DNA of 64,000 nt, taken from the NCBI RefSeq assembly GCF_025725645.1, contig NZ_CP107007.1, forward strand, positions 1,302,001-1,366,000, given 5' to 3'. The notes under the pieces were generated by a model, which saw only the letters and a list, made by a program, of their open reading frames with translations, searched no databases and was not told where the DNA came from. The DNA comes from Halomonas sp. GD1P12 (GTDB lineage: Bacteria > Pseudomonadota > Gammaproteobacteria > Pseudomonadales > Halomonadaceae). Numbering within the stretch: the first letter of the stretch is position 1; every line of letters starts with the position of its first letter. Of this stretch, positions 44,301-50,116 are shown piece by piece. The position numbers were made by a program, and so were the translations under genes.

Positions 44301-45728
44301 GGCGTGTATGAGCTGGACTTCCTCACCTCGCTGGGCGCCACCGGCGGCGCGGCGCGCTCGATTACCGCAAGCTTCGCCAAGGGGGATGCCCCCTACGTGA
44401 CGACCTCCTCGGTGGGCGTGGCGTCGACCGGCAGCTGGACCAGCTTCACCCGCACCGACACCACCCAGGTGGCGCTCGAGGCCGGCGAGCAGGTAATGCG
44501 GCTAACCTTCAACGGCGGCTCGATGGATCTGGCCTCCTTCGATCTGACGCGCGTCGAGTCACCGGTGGAGCCGCCGGTCGAACCTCCGGTGGATGACGGC
44601 CAGCGCGCCTTTACAGAGGACGGCGATCCCTGGCAGGTCGGCAGCCGGTTCACGCTGGACGCGGTGAACTACGATGAAGGGGGACAGAACGTGGCCTACA
44701 ACGACGCCGAGGCCGACCAGATCGGCAGCGATTTCCGCCCCGGGGATGGCGTGGATATCGTGGGTGACGGTGAAGCGATCGGCTGGGTGGACGAAGGCGA
44801 GTGGATCGAATACACCCTCGATATTCAGCAGGCCGGCGTCTATGACCTGTCGTTTTTGTCGGCGCTGGGTGATGGCAGCGGCCCGCAGCGCAGCATTACC
44901 GCGACCTTCACCCAGGGCGAGGGTGCGCCTTATGTCACAAGCGAGGCGGTCGTGGTGTCACCCACCGGCGGTTGGGGCAACTTCCAGCGCACCGAGCTTT
45001 CCCAGGTAGCACTCGAGGCCGGCGAGCAGGTGCTTAGGCTGACCTTCAACGGCGGATCCCAGGATCTGGCGTCGTTCACTCTGGCGCGTGATGGCCAGCA
45101 GGCCTTTAACGCCGGCGGCGTGCCCTGGGCCGTGGATGCCGATGAGGGCCTCACGCTCAATGCGGTGGACTACGATGAGGGCGGGCAGGGCATCTCCTAC
45201 AACGACGCCGACGATTTCCAGATTGGAACCGACTATCGTCCTGGCGATGGCGTGGATGTGGTCGGCGACGGCGAGGCGGTGGGCTGGGTAGACGAAGGCG
45301 AGTGGCTGGAGTACACCATCAATATCGAGCAGGCCGGCACTCATACGCTATCGTTTGTGACCGCCAGCCCTAACGGTGGGCGTACGATCACCGCGGCGGT
45401 GGAGCAAAACGGCGGCTTCTACGAGCAGGCAACGGCCGCGGTGCCCAACTCCGGCAACTGGGGCGTGTACGTCGAAGGGGCGACGCTCACGCTCGACTTG
45501 GCCGAAGGGGTTCAGGTGCTGCGTGTGACCTTCAACGGCGGCTCGATGGATCTGGCCTCGTTCCAGATCACCCGCGACGCCGGGCAGGACGCGCAGGCCT
45601 TCAGTACCACCAGAACGATGGCGTTCGACCCCGAGGCCGAGGCGATGGGCTTCCCGATGGATGACGTGGTGGCGTTCAGCAGCGACGTCAGCCTCGGCGG
45701 TTTGCAGGAACAGGGGGAGTGGAGTTGA
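32334..45728 (+). CDS. Giant multidomain CBM/malectin/sugar-dehydrogenase-like T1SS protein
   Basis: A 4464-residue protein with no signal peptide. Approximate order: unique N-terminus 1-155; CBM-like modules opening with I/VQAE at 157, 313 and 505; Ig-like 663-766; beta-sandwich 768-932; two Ig/cadherin-like domains 933-1129; CBM-like 1132-1290; cadherin-like 1291-1401; CBM-like 1402-1560 and 1569-1726; malectin-like 1737-1940; Ig-like 1945-2084; glucose/sorbosone dehydrogenase-like propeller 2093-2586; CBM-like modules from 2598, 2781 and 2923; two choice-of-anchor-D-like domains (3038-3166, 3380-3506), each followed by the same unnamed about 200-residue domain; a DxDxDxxxD calcium segment near 3715; four CBM6 modules 3745-4419; a 45-residue tail. 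The start ATG 32334 follows GGGGTGGG; TTG 32304 and ATG 32322 are alternatives. The divergent T1SS genes are its probable exporter. It likely binds glycans outside the cell (inference). Confidence 0.85.
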   Translation: MYLVSLLDNQSKALSSLSGTEKKWEGTIFANSKLHIDTQHTAWDDAIHTLRLYWQDANNQTRVLESLEHPFVFESLPAPPAGPLSLRLEALDEQRRLLPDSLYTLNLTVTDGSSAQAPVAPQTHDAFAVQALMIDPETSMEPDAMINAAAVSGFTPIRIQAENQEVSSGAYATLSGPGINVVSGPEVANAVNADGQAYVDYGDGVAGGETLTFIFSVEQDGEYDLALGYALSQNADGSERNRPLRLDVNGELVDRMFDLPSTTLTSEPTDFSDFGERTVRVQLKAGENSVSFTSNGASGPNLDFLEVRAPNPNVYVVQAEDMVVSPSADVKNSATNRATTVDNIASFTTGSETFRVGAEGAGYLDWALGNADAYGEFTLDVATAGTYNVTITYATSSSRPLNLGLVEGGAVSPLGTFAFAPTNAPAYYPDDVSDVPQANRPANLAASQWEGWSTETLEITLAAGSNTLRLGGAANGPNIDKVEVALIAPTVVDPETPANPVIEPVVIQAEEATLGATNGAATLVRDANNPESGTTFSGLRPDYSGTGYVDYGSQPGDSLTFIVNVLEAGEYDLNFRYASNGNRPMALFVNGEALGNQPFVTTDPNATNLAPEGFDVWGYQSLTTELTAGENIIVLSIPAGASSGPNLDRLEVTTAGSGPVGDVSADADATTLDFSADTLVIDTSDAATAGFSVTGLDDDVTFVGVSFDDGVSVEEVTPDESGRFLLDLSRFEEGALSATLLVRDAFGNRAERTLALTLETVEEEPAPAALDVLFGDATISAYNDAQDNPASGTGATVSDEGATLTLTDNVWKRAGLGESYTINDQSQLTLEIAISESPVPEIVAVGFDNDANPFNGGNSVYQLGGTQSQGGFVDLRGQGVDTGNGTLRFTIDLGNHAGTTIDSLVFINDDDIGAKGSTRFSDVRLFDAAEADTNSAPRVVGGGIADLSLEEGATLEMDLPFVDDDGDALSYRFDIIDSSGQPVTVAGLSIVEQTLVGSLDGLTPGTYTVSITADDGAATTSTDFALTIENVNQAPVATPAALEPYFGEVGESFTAIALDDLAALFSDPDGDSLTLSAENLPDGLEVVNGVIQGTPTISGAFDIVIRATDPAGLSATQTLSFLIEGVEVGGAVTIEAENFTDLEASNLIVTGNASASNEQLIRLTSNAPATIGTDLAAGGIEPGWYVAKLYVFDENDGEGSLTLTIGDTVLQARNVQSNSLSDNVVLSDAFGTLVGVGARGNAGQSGNRKEIVFETPFEVTAGDIASLALRGAGGELMRIDSLVFERIDAPVNAAPTLEGLAANVAIDENSTLIANLALADADGDALSVQLSGSDAALFRFDAATGALSFINAPDAELPADTNEDGVYELTVTVSDGQTSVSQSTLITVNDIDEGGGGEAPVVEPFTIQAETAVVTDVGGTAQGAVTRVVDAANPDDFGTYREGAVGGAYLDFGTDAGDRITFNIDAPAAGTYTATIRYANGGTAPRPLDLAVNGAARPQLAFANAPDDGVNDPWDAWLEQTVEVTLEAGANTLSLTIPAAANGGVANGPNIDQITFALSEEGETPTTPPFEFTIEGEALAIDDPSNVGTTLDTQVRNAANPETNADAGADGLWDGFTGSGYLDMGSNIGDAASFNVVVDQAGTYQLTVRYANAGTSGVDRPMDVLVGGASQGSLAFASTGVGATDWQNWTETTLDVELVAGSNTIRLANLTNAGPNIDRVSITREGVEPPVVVEPGERFAIKINFQPEGVAIPEGYIADVGKGFGTQSVTVDGQVYRYGWVTEASIYDGEPGTTPLDISSLTSVAVNDRTDDIAGLDPRLGTYAHFDQPGSAYVRAGWEIELEDGYYEVTMSIGDTSGPYDSRNVLNVEGELFNTPFTPFRPADFPADTNPADDTQGVRSDLVTRIVQVSDGRLTLDSLGLDNENTEIQYIEIQALPDLTPNDDRPAFEDYAFFTDARAIAGVGENEVEVNLEPDDSAVATGVDPSSDIFVGISVVDGRGGALLESLTDGSVNLFETVSGQEVAFNVNTTGGFDSLTISPSQMLKPFTSYTLVIDGFQDRGANDDLTAPTREFQKYTNTFVTGAEPEVVARDVAFNDVIELDGAADGAFGFTSLEITADGSTMYIATIGGQILRYDIDPATGSLGNRQELSLPGDYFFEAGAESGNDRRGIIGLVVDPTDPNVLWITDNYPIPLNGRDNGVPEFSGRITRITLDDNGGFSGTAEPYITGLPRSNGDHVTNSLEFRANPEYDATANPDVPTHLLYLIQGSNSAMGEPDSAWGNRPERLLNAAVMEIDPTRDAPPGGFDVSTEPVPNNGQNTRYNDPDGHPKDDPIPMGNGEFLVFDERGVATVQDADGNVLQSYYDPFAEDAVLTIFATGARNAYDLVWHSNGFLYVPTNGSAAGGNVPDDPSTPVNERYTNVEKQDDYLFKVVEGGYYGHPNPLRDEYIMNGGNPTGGVDPHQVDRYPVGTNPEGTYDIGGVYSLGENRSPNGAVEYKSGVFGGNLQGNVLFTEYSGGDDVRSITLDANGNVIGDDVLRDPQGNVISYVDPLDIIENPITGQLYILTLNRANGQSQIIRLDPAPGGVIDPVDPVPGELESLLVIQAEDRTPEDATAVTIATGAGAQIQIRDAINPETTEGLPNGLRPGSFGIDGNTNDNDGVLGGYADFGSTNVDFLTFSFDLDTADAGESVLRLRYANGGTTDRPLEVFVNNVSVGVFDFSPPAGLTGDAAWAEWLTEDVAATLVSGQNTVRLQAVANTGPNVDQLEILRVVGDDNPAGFTDYEAENAVLDGAVVVPESADDRNASGTGYVDFDGTSDQSITWTVNVDTTGNYDVGFRYALAATKADRPLSLTVNGIDLGLVNFAGQSNAAENDWFFQNVLINLQAGSNTVSVTAPGANGPNIDFLRVFDAPADTFMPVYADVSSGARIELESGDSARTINDLTADFYFNVDADGLYRLDLAANAGADNGQGLTLTLNGRPVEVLSYPGAGDAGEQGTYVALKAGVDYNLRVVSSANGASDLDYLDVAPVAVNESADLVIESGDAAYFSDRLHFNYLENNSASNPNRDFKESATVTLSNTGSEDLVILDADIDGPFVLADPDAFEGLTLAAGQSLDIAVLFDRASYTPPTNDAGDGVFEGRIRLITNDAETPVAEIHMAGFWQARDEGGWEPNVNEVWEVFGFGNRIEGLTTVGGGENSVLNDFDLYRPVNDDEVLSRYWSLADGVSQAKITQLAAYHGDGGATIGIHNPGNKNQDIIFSNHAGNNNQSLLPIKSNGEFSTATFTRADIPGGWTGQGLFGIEVANLSTDPALNPQGGGTPPADAAGIERGYTVRMFRALDGEGNVIPNTYLGVMDYTGINYDYNDNMFVIEGVSPVTGGQLTVINNDAVPSNDRLVMSRIENPANAAQVVHDEVTMTLRNDGIEVLDIDAIAVSDTTLFELTQPFTAVSLQPGESVDVTVRFIADDPDDASLYEASLVISSSDADSAQKTIALAGLAQNRSESGQEPLVQEIVNAFGYSTNVAEGIMNRGGLVEANGDEILSPYFQRAEAGAPVKITQLAAYHTQGDVARLFIHDVDSRDRDEILAHDGADGQTLLPRTLGGNGLTATTLDRDAPFGFFAEISGRQGYISWSDPDANLYEDTIDAIGNPGTNLNWDQNDGHLIRVYIARDAAGNVIPNTYIVIQDYAGVNYDYNDNIFLVENVATYDPTGAEDADGNGRVDLYDDDDNDGVPNFLEAPAPVEQSAYNATEMPWAVGSDGLTLAAKLYDNGGQGVAYNDTTAAHQGAAFRANEAVDISNGSEAIGYVANGEWVEYTLNVETAGTYTLNFSTSATSTGKSITAAFEQNGGFYTPAQTQSLPNTGSFGNFQTVGPLTFELEEGEQVLRLTFNGGQLDLASFTLDFEAPAIEDQSAFNATQTPWAVGDEGLSLEARLYDNGGQGVAYNDTTVEHFGSTFRSDEGVDISTPSQAIGFIENGEWVEYTINVSESGVYELDFLTSLGATGGAARSITASFAKGDAPYVTTSSVGVASTGSWTSFTRTDTTQVALEAGEQVMRLTFNGGSMDLASFDLTRVESPVEPPVEPPVDDGQRAFTEDGDPWQVGSRFTLDAVNYDEGGQNVAYNDAEADQIGSDFRPGDGVDIVGDGEAIGWVDEGEWIEYTLDIQQAGVYDLSFLSALGDGSGPQRSITATFTQGEGAPYVTSEAVVVSPTGGWGNFQRTELSQVALEAGEQVLRLTFNGGSQDLASFTLARDGQQAFNAGGVPWAVDADEGLTLNAVDYDEGGQGISYNDADDFQIGTDYRPGDGVDVVGDGEAVGWVDEGEWLEYTINIEQAGTHTLSFVTASPNGGRTITAAVEQNGGFYEQATAAVPNSGNWGVYVEGATLTLDLAEGVQVLRVTFNGGSMDLASFQITRDAGQDAQAFSTTRTMAFDPEAEAMGFPMDDVVAFSSDVSLGGLQEQGEWS
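43567..45590 (+). repeat. Four tandem CBM6-coding repeats at the 3' end
   Basis: Four about 490-500 bp units (43567-44045, 44065-44560, 44605-45095, 45098-45590) each encode a CBM6 domain with the core [YD]-x-GGQ-x-x-x-YND, a GEW[VLI]EYT strand and a final RLTFNGG-x-[ML]-DLASF strand. Units 1 and 2 share YDNGGQGVAYNDTT. Units 3 and 4 share YDEGGQ and GWVDEGEW. This points to a duplicated pair. Confidence 0.85.
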
Positions 45729-45784
45729 TCGCTCGATAGTCCTCACCAACGCGCCGGGTAATGCGCCCGGCGGCTCGACCCTCG

Positions 45785-45817
45785 AGCCCGCGCTTTTCCC
45801 AAAGCGCGGGCTTTTTT
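45785..45817 (+). terminator. Terminator of the giant gene
   Basis: GCCCGCGCTTT pairs with AAAGCGCGGGC and is followed by six T residues, about 55 bp after the stop codon. Confidence 0.93.
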
Positions 45818-45896
45818 ATCGATGTTCATCGCCCACTGCGGCTTGCGTTGTCCCCGGGCAGTGCCACACTGAAGTCTCGAAAGGGAGCGACTGCCC

Positions 45897-46286
45897 ATGA
45901 ATCACCCTGACATTTCCAAACGCGATAATCTGCGGGTCTTTTACGACGGCCAGTGCCCGAGCTGTCGCAAGGACCGGCGAATTTTCGAACGCTTGGCCGG
46001 GCGGCGAGGCGACGATATCGCGTGGTGCGACGTCACCGAGTACGAGCAGACGCTCAACGCGCGCGGCATTGCACGCGACACCGCGCTGCGCTCGCTGCAC
46101 ATCGAGCTTGAAAACGGCCGTATCATCGAAGGGATCGACGCCTACCGGCTGTTGATGAAGCGTATTCCCTGGCTCGTGCCGGGGGCGTATATTATCGGCC
46201 TGCCCGGCATCAAGCAGGGGCTTCGCCGCTACTACGACCACTGGGTCGAAAAGCGCCTCAAGCGCCAGGGGCGCTGGTCATCATGA
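45897..46286 (+). CDS. DCC-family thiol-disulfide oxidoreductase-like protein (DUF393)
   Basis: A 129-residue protein of the DCC family. The defining FYDGQCPSC places the CxxC pair at Cys20 and Cys23 after a beta strand; GIDAYRLLMKRIPWLVPGAYIIGLPG and the basic C-terminus are typical. Members are thought to be thioredoxin-like redox proteins, but their partners are mostly unknown. The start ATG at 45897 follows AAAGGGAG by about 8 bases. It is the first gene after the giant-gene terminator and appears unrelated to it. Confidence 0.88.
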   Translation: MNHPDISKRDNLRVFYDGQCPSCRKDRRIFERLAGRRGDDIAWCDVTEYEQTLNARGIARDTALRSLHIELENGRIIEGIDAYRLLMKRIPWLVPGAYIIGLPGIKQGLRRYYDHWVEKRLKRQGRWSS

Positions 46287-46345
46287 TCGGCGGCCTTCAC
46301 CCAATCGCTACGCCTTGACATGAGAGAAGGGCCTGAGAAAACGTG

Positions 46346-46894
46346 ATGAACATGGGAAAACGCGCACGTGCCGTACTGGCGCTCGCCGTCGCCGCTTTAT
46401 TGGCCGGCTGCGCAGGCCGCACGCCACCGCCGGCCACGCCGGCAACAGCGCCAGAAACGCCGCAAAGCACCAGCACGGGCTACACGACGATGCCTCGCTA
46501 CGGCATGACCGATATCTACTGGGAGCCGCCGCTGGCCACCAGCCCCGAAGAGCGGGCGGCCTACTTCGTTAGCCGACTGTCGGATCCGCGCTTTGTCGCG
46601 CCGGGCAGCCACGGGCCCCGCTATGTCGCCGCCGAGAAGCTCGGCGAGATCGGTCTGCCGGCGGTGCCGCTGTTGCTGGCCCGCCTCGATACTCGAGACG
46701 ATTTTGAGCTGATGCTCGCGCTTTACGCGCTGGAGCTCGCCACCCAGGACCCGCTCTTGATGGCCAGAACCCGCGGCGACACGATTACCCTTGATGGGGC
46801 GCTCGACCCAAACACCAACGCCGACAACGTGGCCACGGCTCGCCAGTGGCAGCAGCAGCACGCCGATGCGCTGGCGCTGCCCGCCACGTACTAA
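46346..46894 (+). CDS. Hypothetical lipoprotein with HEAT-like helical segment
   Basis: About 182 residues. A signal peptide ends in the lipobox LLAGC, followed by a Pro/Thr/Ala-rich linker. The folded part includes RYVAAEKLGEIGLPAVPLLLARLDTRDDFELMLALYALELATQD, which resembles one or two HEAT-type helical repeats. This suggests an envelope lipoprotein with a protein-binding role, though no function is known to me. Three starts are close together (GTG 46343, ATG 46346, ATG 46352). All precede the signal peptide and none has a clear ribosome-binding site. Confidence 0.72.
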   Translation: MNMGKRARAVLALAVAALLAGCAGRTPPPATPATAPETPQSTSTGYTTMPRYGMTDIYWEPPLATSPEERAAYFVSRLSDPRFVAPGSHGPRYVAAEKLGEIGLPAVPLLLARLDTRDDFELMLALYALELATQDPLLMARTRGDTITLDGALDPNTNADNVATARQWQQQHADALALPATY

Positions 46895-46953
46895 CGCACT
46901 AAAACCGCGGGACGGCGCCCGCTTACATGGACGACACTTGAAGGAGCTTTCAC

Positions 46954-47427
46954 ATGGCCTTTGCGCTATCCACGATGCAAGTCACCAGCCCCGCTTTTTC
47001 TGATCACCAGCCGATACCCGCCCAGTACACCGGCGAGGGCGACGATGTCTCGCCGGCGCTTGCCTGGCAGGGCGCCCCGGAAGGCACGAAAGGCTTTGCA
47101 GTGATTTGCCATGACCCGGACGCGCCGCTGGTCAAAAACGGCGGCTACGGTTTCGTTCACTGGCTTTTATACAACCTGCCAGGCGATTTGTCCGAGCTTC
47201 CAGAGAGCGCTACCACCGGCACCGCCGGCAATAACGATTTCGATAAACCCGGCTACGCCGGCCCCATGCCGCCGGAAAATCATGGTAAACACCTCTATTA
47301 CTTTTGGGTGCTGGCGCTGGATCAACAGACCTCGCTACCCGAGGGGCTGACGCTGTCGGAACTGCTCACCGAAATCGAGCCGCATCTTCTCGGTATGAAC
47401 CGCCTGGTCGGTACCTACCAGCGCTAA
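46954..47427 (+). CDS. YbhB/YbcL family PEBP-like protein
   Basis: A 157-residue phosphatidylethanolamine-binding-protein-like protein (Raf kinase inhibitor-like, YbhB/YbcL). TSPAFSDHQPIPAQYTGEGDDVSPALAW opens the fold, DPDAPLVKNGGYGFVHWLLYNLP carries the conserved DPDAP and HW ligand-pocket motifs, and YAGPMPPENHGKHLYYFWVLALD the PPxxxGxHxY motif. It is cytoplasmic, with no signal peptide. The ligand and role are unknown in bacteria. The start ATG has AAGGAG 9 bases upstream. It stands alone between two unrelated small genes. Confidence 0.92.
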   Translation: MAFALSTMQVTSPAFSDHQPIPAQYTGEGDDVSPALAWQGAPEGTKGFAVICHDPDAPLVKNGGYGFVHWLLYNLPGDLSELPESATTGTAGNNDFDKPGYAGPMPPENHGKHLYYFWVLALDQQTSLPEGLTLSELLTEIEPHLLGMNRLVGTYQR

Positions 47428-47493
47428 GTGCTGGTGTGACGGGCGCAATGTGTGTAGGCTCCCTCGCTTTGTTTTCCCGCGATGGAGCCTTCG

Positions 47494-47832
47494 ATGAGCG
47501 AGCTGCCCAACTGTCCCGCCTGCCATTCCGCCTATACCTACGATGATGGCCTGCAGTACGTCTGCCCGGAGTGCGGTAACGAGTGGTCCAAAACCGGTGA
47601 GGCAGAGGTACAGACTGAAAGCGTGGTACGCGACGCCAACGGCAACCCGCTCGTCGATGGCGATACCGTCACGGTCATCAAGGATCTGAAGCTCAAGGGG
47701 AGCTCCTCGGTGGTCAAGGTCGGCACCCGGGTCAAGAACATCCGCTTGGTCGACGGCGATCATGACATCGACTGCAAGGTCGACGGGATCGGCCCGATGA
47801 AGCTCAAGTCGCAGTTCGTCAAAAAAGCCTGA
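47494..47832 (+). CDS. yjdM: Zinc-ribbon protein YjdM (formerly PhnA)
   Basis: A 112-residue protein almost collinear with E. coli YjdM. The N-terminal zinc ribbon has Cys7, Cys10, Cys24 and Cys27 (CPAC and CPEC). The C-terminal domain contains [18 protein letters not shown] and [13 protein letters not shown]. It was once thought to act on phosphonoacetate, but that activity belongs to another protein, so the function is open. ATG 47494 was chosen over an in-frame ATG at 47482 because GGAG lies between them and the family starts MSxLPxCPxC. Confidence 0.93.
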   Translation: MSELPNCPACHSAYTYDDGLQYVCPECGNEWSKTGEAEVQTESVVRDANGNPLVDGDTVTVIKDLKLKGSSSVVKVGTRVKNIRLVDGDHDIDCKVDGIGPMKLKSQFVKKA

Positions 47833-47846
47833 CGTAATCGATACGG

Positions 47847-47871
47847 GGCCCGCCATTTGGCGGGCCTTTTT
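47847..47871 (+). terminator. yjdM terminator
   Basis: GGCCCGCC-ATTT-GGCGGGCC and a T-run, 14 bp after the yjdM stop. Confidence 0.92.
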
Positions 47872-47884
47872 GCGTCGGTTCGAT

Positions 47885-47922
47885 AGTACTTATAATAGTA
47901 CTTACAAATGAGAATGATTGGC
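47885..47922 (+). promoter_or_regulatory. Upstream promoter region of the suf regulator with AGTACT palindromes and Fur-like box
   Basis: Two self-complementary AGTACT hexamers flank a consensus -10 TATAAT (47891-47896), giving an operator-like symmetric block at 47885-47902. No good -35 is visible. Directly downstream, 47904-47922 agrees with the 19-bp Fur consensus at 12 of 19 positions (core AATGAGAATGATT). This suggests an iron- or regulator-controlled upstream promoter. All binding is inferred. Confidence 0.45.
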
Positions 47923-47991
47923 TTTTATGGTTCTATTGGCGGCGAACGTGCACGAAAACGCCGCTTTTCGTTGAATAGGCGAGTCCGGGGC

Positions 47992-48030
47992 TTCACATCA
48001 TTTTCATACAGGACTAAAATGGTCCTCAAT
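47992..48030 (+). promoter_or_regulatory. suf regulator promoter with IscR type-1-like operator
   Basis: TTCACA (47992-47997), 17 bp, TAAAAT (48015-48020). The -10 lies inside an imperfect palindrome at 48006-48030 that begins ATAC, has GGACT and GGTCC half-sites around AAAAT, and ends CAAT. It fits the 25-bp IscR type-1 layout (ATA-N3-GACT-A-WWW-T-xGTC). The [2Fe-2S] form of an Rrf2 regulator would repress here, giving autoregulation. Confidence 0.68.
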
Positions 48031-48057
48031 CGAAAGCGACCCCCATCGGGAGCCTCA

Positions 48058-48522
48058 ATGCTAAAGCTTTCTCGGCTGACAGATTACGCAGCGGTGGTGA
48101 TGGCCCAAATTGCCCGCCACCCGGAAACGCCGCACGCGGCGGCGGACCTGGCCGGCACCGTCAACCTGCCTCACCCCACGGTGAGCAAAACGCTCAAGAT
48201 GCTGGCGAAGGCGGGGCTTTTGACGTCCCAGCGTGGCGCTCAGGGCGGCTACCGGCTTGCGCGCCCCGCCTCCCAAATTACCGCGGCGGACATCATTGCC
48301 GCCATCGAAGGGCCGGTGGCGATGACCGAGTGTAGCCATGCCGAAGGCGAGTGCGAGCTTGCGGGCAGCTGTGGCGTCTCCGACAACTGGCAGCGGGTGT
48401 CGATTGCGCTGCGCACGCTCCTCGAGAGCGTCACGCTTTCGCATCTGGCCGATACCTCACCGATCAAACTGCCTATTGCGCTACCTATTCAAACGATCAG
48501 CCTGTCGGCGGTGTCTGCTTAA
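48058..48522 (+). CDS. Rrf2-family SUF iron-sulfur assembly regulator (IscR-like)
   Basis: A 154-residue winged-helix regulator. MLKLSRLTDYAAVVMAQIAR and TVNLPHPTVSKTLKMLAKAGLL form the helix-turn-helix, and QRGAQGGYRLAR the wing. Three cysteines, Cys92, Cys99 and Cys105, match the [2Fe-2S] ligand spacing of IscR. This marks the gene as the SUF-type regulator commonly placed first in suf operons of gammaproteobacteria. ATG 48058 was chosen over a long upstream frame because GGGAG lies 6 bases before it and conserved residues start there. It likely senses cluster status, binds its own promoter (48006-48030) and controls the downstream suf genes, which begin 69 bp later. Confidence 0.92.
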   Translation: MLKLSRLTDYAAVVMAQIARHPETPHAAADLAGTVNLPHPTVSKTLKMLAKAGLLTSQRGAQGGYRLARPASQITAADIIAAIEGPVAMTECSHAEGECELAGSCGVSDNWQRVSIALRTLLESVTLSHLADTSPIKLPIALPIQTISLSAVSA

Positions 48523-48591
48523 GACACGCAAAGGCGTTAACTTTATGGACGGCGAGCAGGCTCGCCACCCAACGGCCTGGAGGGTACGACC

Positions 48592-50034
48592 ATGGCAAGC
48601 GAAGAGATGGAACAGCTGGTTCGTCGCGAATACAAAGATGGCTTTGTGACCGACATCGAGAGCGACACGCTGCCACCTGGTTTGGACGAAAACACCATCG
48701 CCTTTATTTCCAACAAGAAAGGCGAGCCAGAGTGGATGCTCGAGTGGCGCCTGGACGCCTACCGTCAGTGGCTCAAAATGAAAGAGCCTTCCTGGGCGCA
48801 CCTGGATTACCCGCCGATCGACTACCAGGCGATCTCGTATTTCAGCGCGCCCAAGCGCCCGGAAGACCGCCCGCAGAGTCTCGACGAAGTCGACCCCAAG
48901 CTTTTGGAAACCTACGAAAAGCTTGGCATTCCGCTGCACGAGCGAGCGGCCCTTGCCGGTGTGGCCGTGGACGCGGTGTTCGACTCGGTGTCGGTGGCGA
49001 CCACGTTCAAAAAGCAGCTGGCCGAGGCGGGCGTGATCTTCTGCTCGATTTCGGAGGCGATCCGCGACTATCCGGAGCTGGTCAAACAGTACCTGGGCAC
49101 CGTCGTACCCAAGGCGGATAACTACTTCGCCGCGCTCAACTCGGCGGTGTTCACCGACGGCTCCTTCGTGTTCGTGCCGGAAGGCGTGACCTGCCCGATG
49201 GAGCTCTCGACCTACTTCCGTATCAACGCCGCCAATACCGGCCAGTTCGAGCGCACCCTGATCGTCTGCGAAAGCCGGGCCACGGTGTCGTATCTCGAGG
49301 GCTGCACCGCGCCGATGCGCGACGAGAATCAGCTCCACGCCGCGGTGGTCGAACTCGTGGCGCTCGATGACGCCTACATCAAGTACTCCACCGTGCAGAA
49401 CTGGTACCCGGGCGACGAGAACGGTGTCGGCGGTATCTACAACTTCGTCACCAAGCGCGGCGAGTGCCGCGGTGATCGCGCGCGCATTAGCTGGACCCAG
49501 GTCGAAACCGGCTCGGCGATCACCTGGAAATACCCCTCGTGCGTACTGCGCGGCAAGGACAGCATCGGCGAGTTTTACTCCGTTGCAGTCACCAACGGTC
49601 GCCAGCAGGCAGATACCGGCACCAAGATGATTCACGTGGGCGAGGGTACGCGCTCCTACATCGTCGCCAAGGGCATCTCCGCCGGGCGTAGCGATCAGTC
49701 CTACCGTGGACTCGTCAAGATCGGCCCCAGAGCCAAGGGCGCGCGTAATTTCACCCAGTGCGACTCACTGTTGATTGGCGATACCTGCGGGGCGCACACC
49801 TTCCCGTATCAGGAGATCGGCAACTCCACCGCGAAAATCGAACACGAAGCGACGACCTCGAAGATCGGCGAAGACCAGCTCTTCTACTGCCAGAGCCGGG
49901 GTATCAGTGAAGAGGACGCGGTGAGCATGATCGTCAACGGCTTCTGCAAGGACGTCTTCCAGGAGCTGCCGATGGAGTTCGCCGTCGAAGCCGAGGCGCT
50001 TTTGAACGTGACGCTGGAAGGCGCGGTCGGCTAA
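48592..50034 (+). CDS. sufB: Fe-S cluster assembly scaffold subunit SufB
   Basis: A 480-residue scaffold protein of the SufBC2D complex on which new Fe-S clusters form. The [22 protein letters not shown] segment and the [19 protein letters not shown] region are typical of the N-terminal part. The right-handed beta-helix follows, including [20 protein letters not shown], and the conserved [17 protein letters not shown] and [24 protein letters not shown]-terminal segments carry cysteine and Glu residues expected for cluster assembly. ATG at 48592 follows GGAGGG by 6 bases. It is the first structural gene of the operon. No sufA precedes it. Confidence 0.96.
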   Translation: MASEEMEQLVRREYKDGFVTDIESDTLPPGLDENTIAFISNKKGEPEWMLEWRLDAYRQWLKMKEPSWAHLDYPPIDYQAISYFSAPKRPEDRPQSLDEVDPKLLETYEKLGIPLHERAALAGVAVDAVFDSVSVATTFKKQLAEAGVIFCSISEAIRDYPELVKQYLGTVVPKADNYFAALNSAVFTDGSFVFVPEGVTCPMELSTYFRINAANTGQFERTLIVCESRATVSYLEGCTAPMRDENQLHAAVVELVALDDAYIKYSTVQNWYPGDENGVGGIYNFVTKRGECRGDRARISWTQVETGSAITWKYPSCVLRGKDSIGEFYSVAVTNGRQQADTGTKMIHVGEGTRSYIVAKGISAGRSDQSYRGLVKIGPRAKGARNFTQCDSLLIGDTCGAHTFPYQEIGNSTAKIEHEATTSKIGEDQLFYCQSRGISEEDAVSMIVNGFCKDVFQELPMEFAVEAEALLNVTLEGAVG

Positions 50035-50116
50035 GCGCCGACGCCAGCATTTTTCGCCACTACCTGTTGTTTAAGCGTCGCACCTGCGACTCGCTGGATT
50101 TTGAAGGGTTATTACC

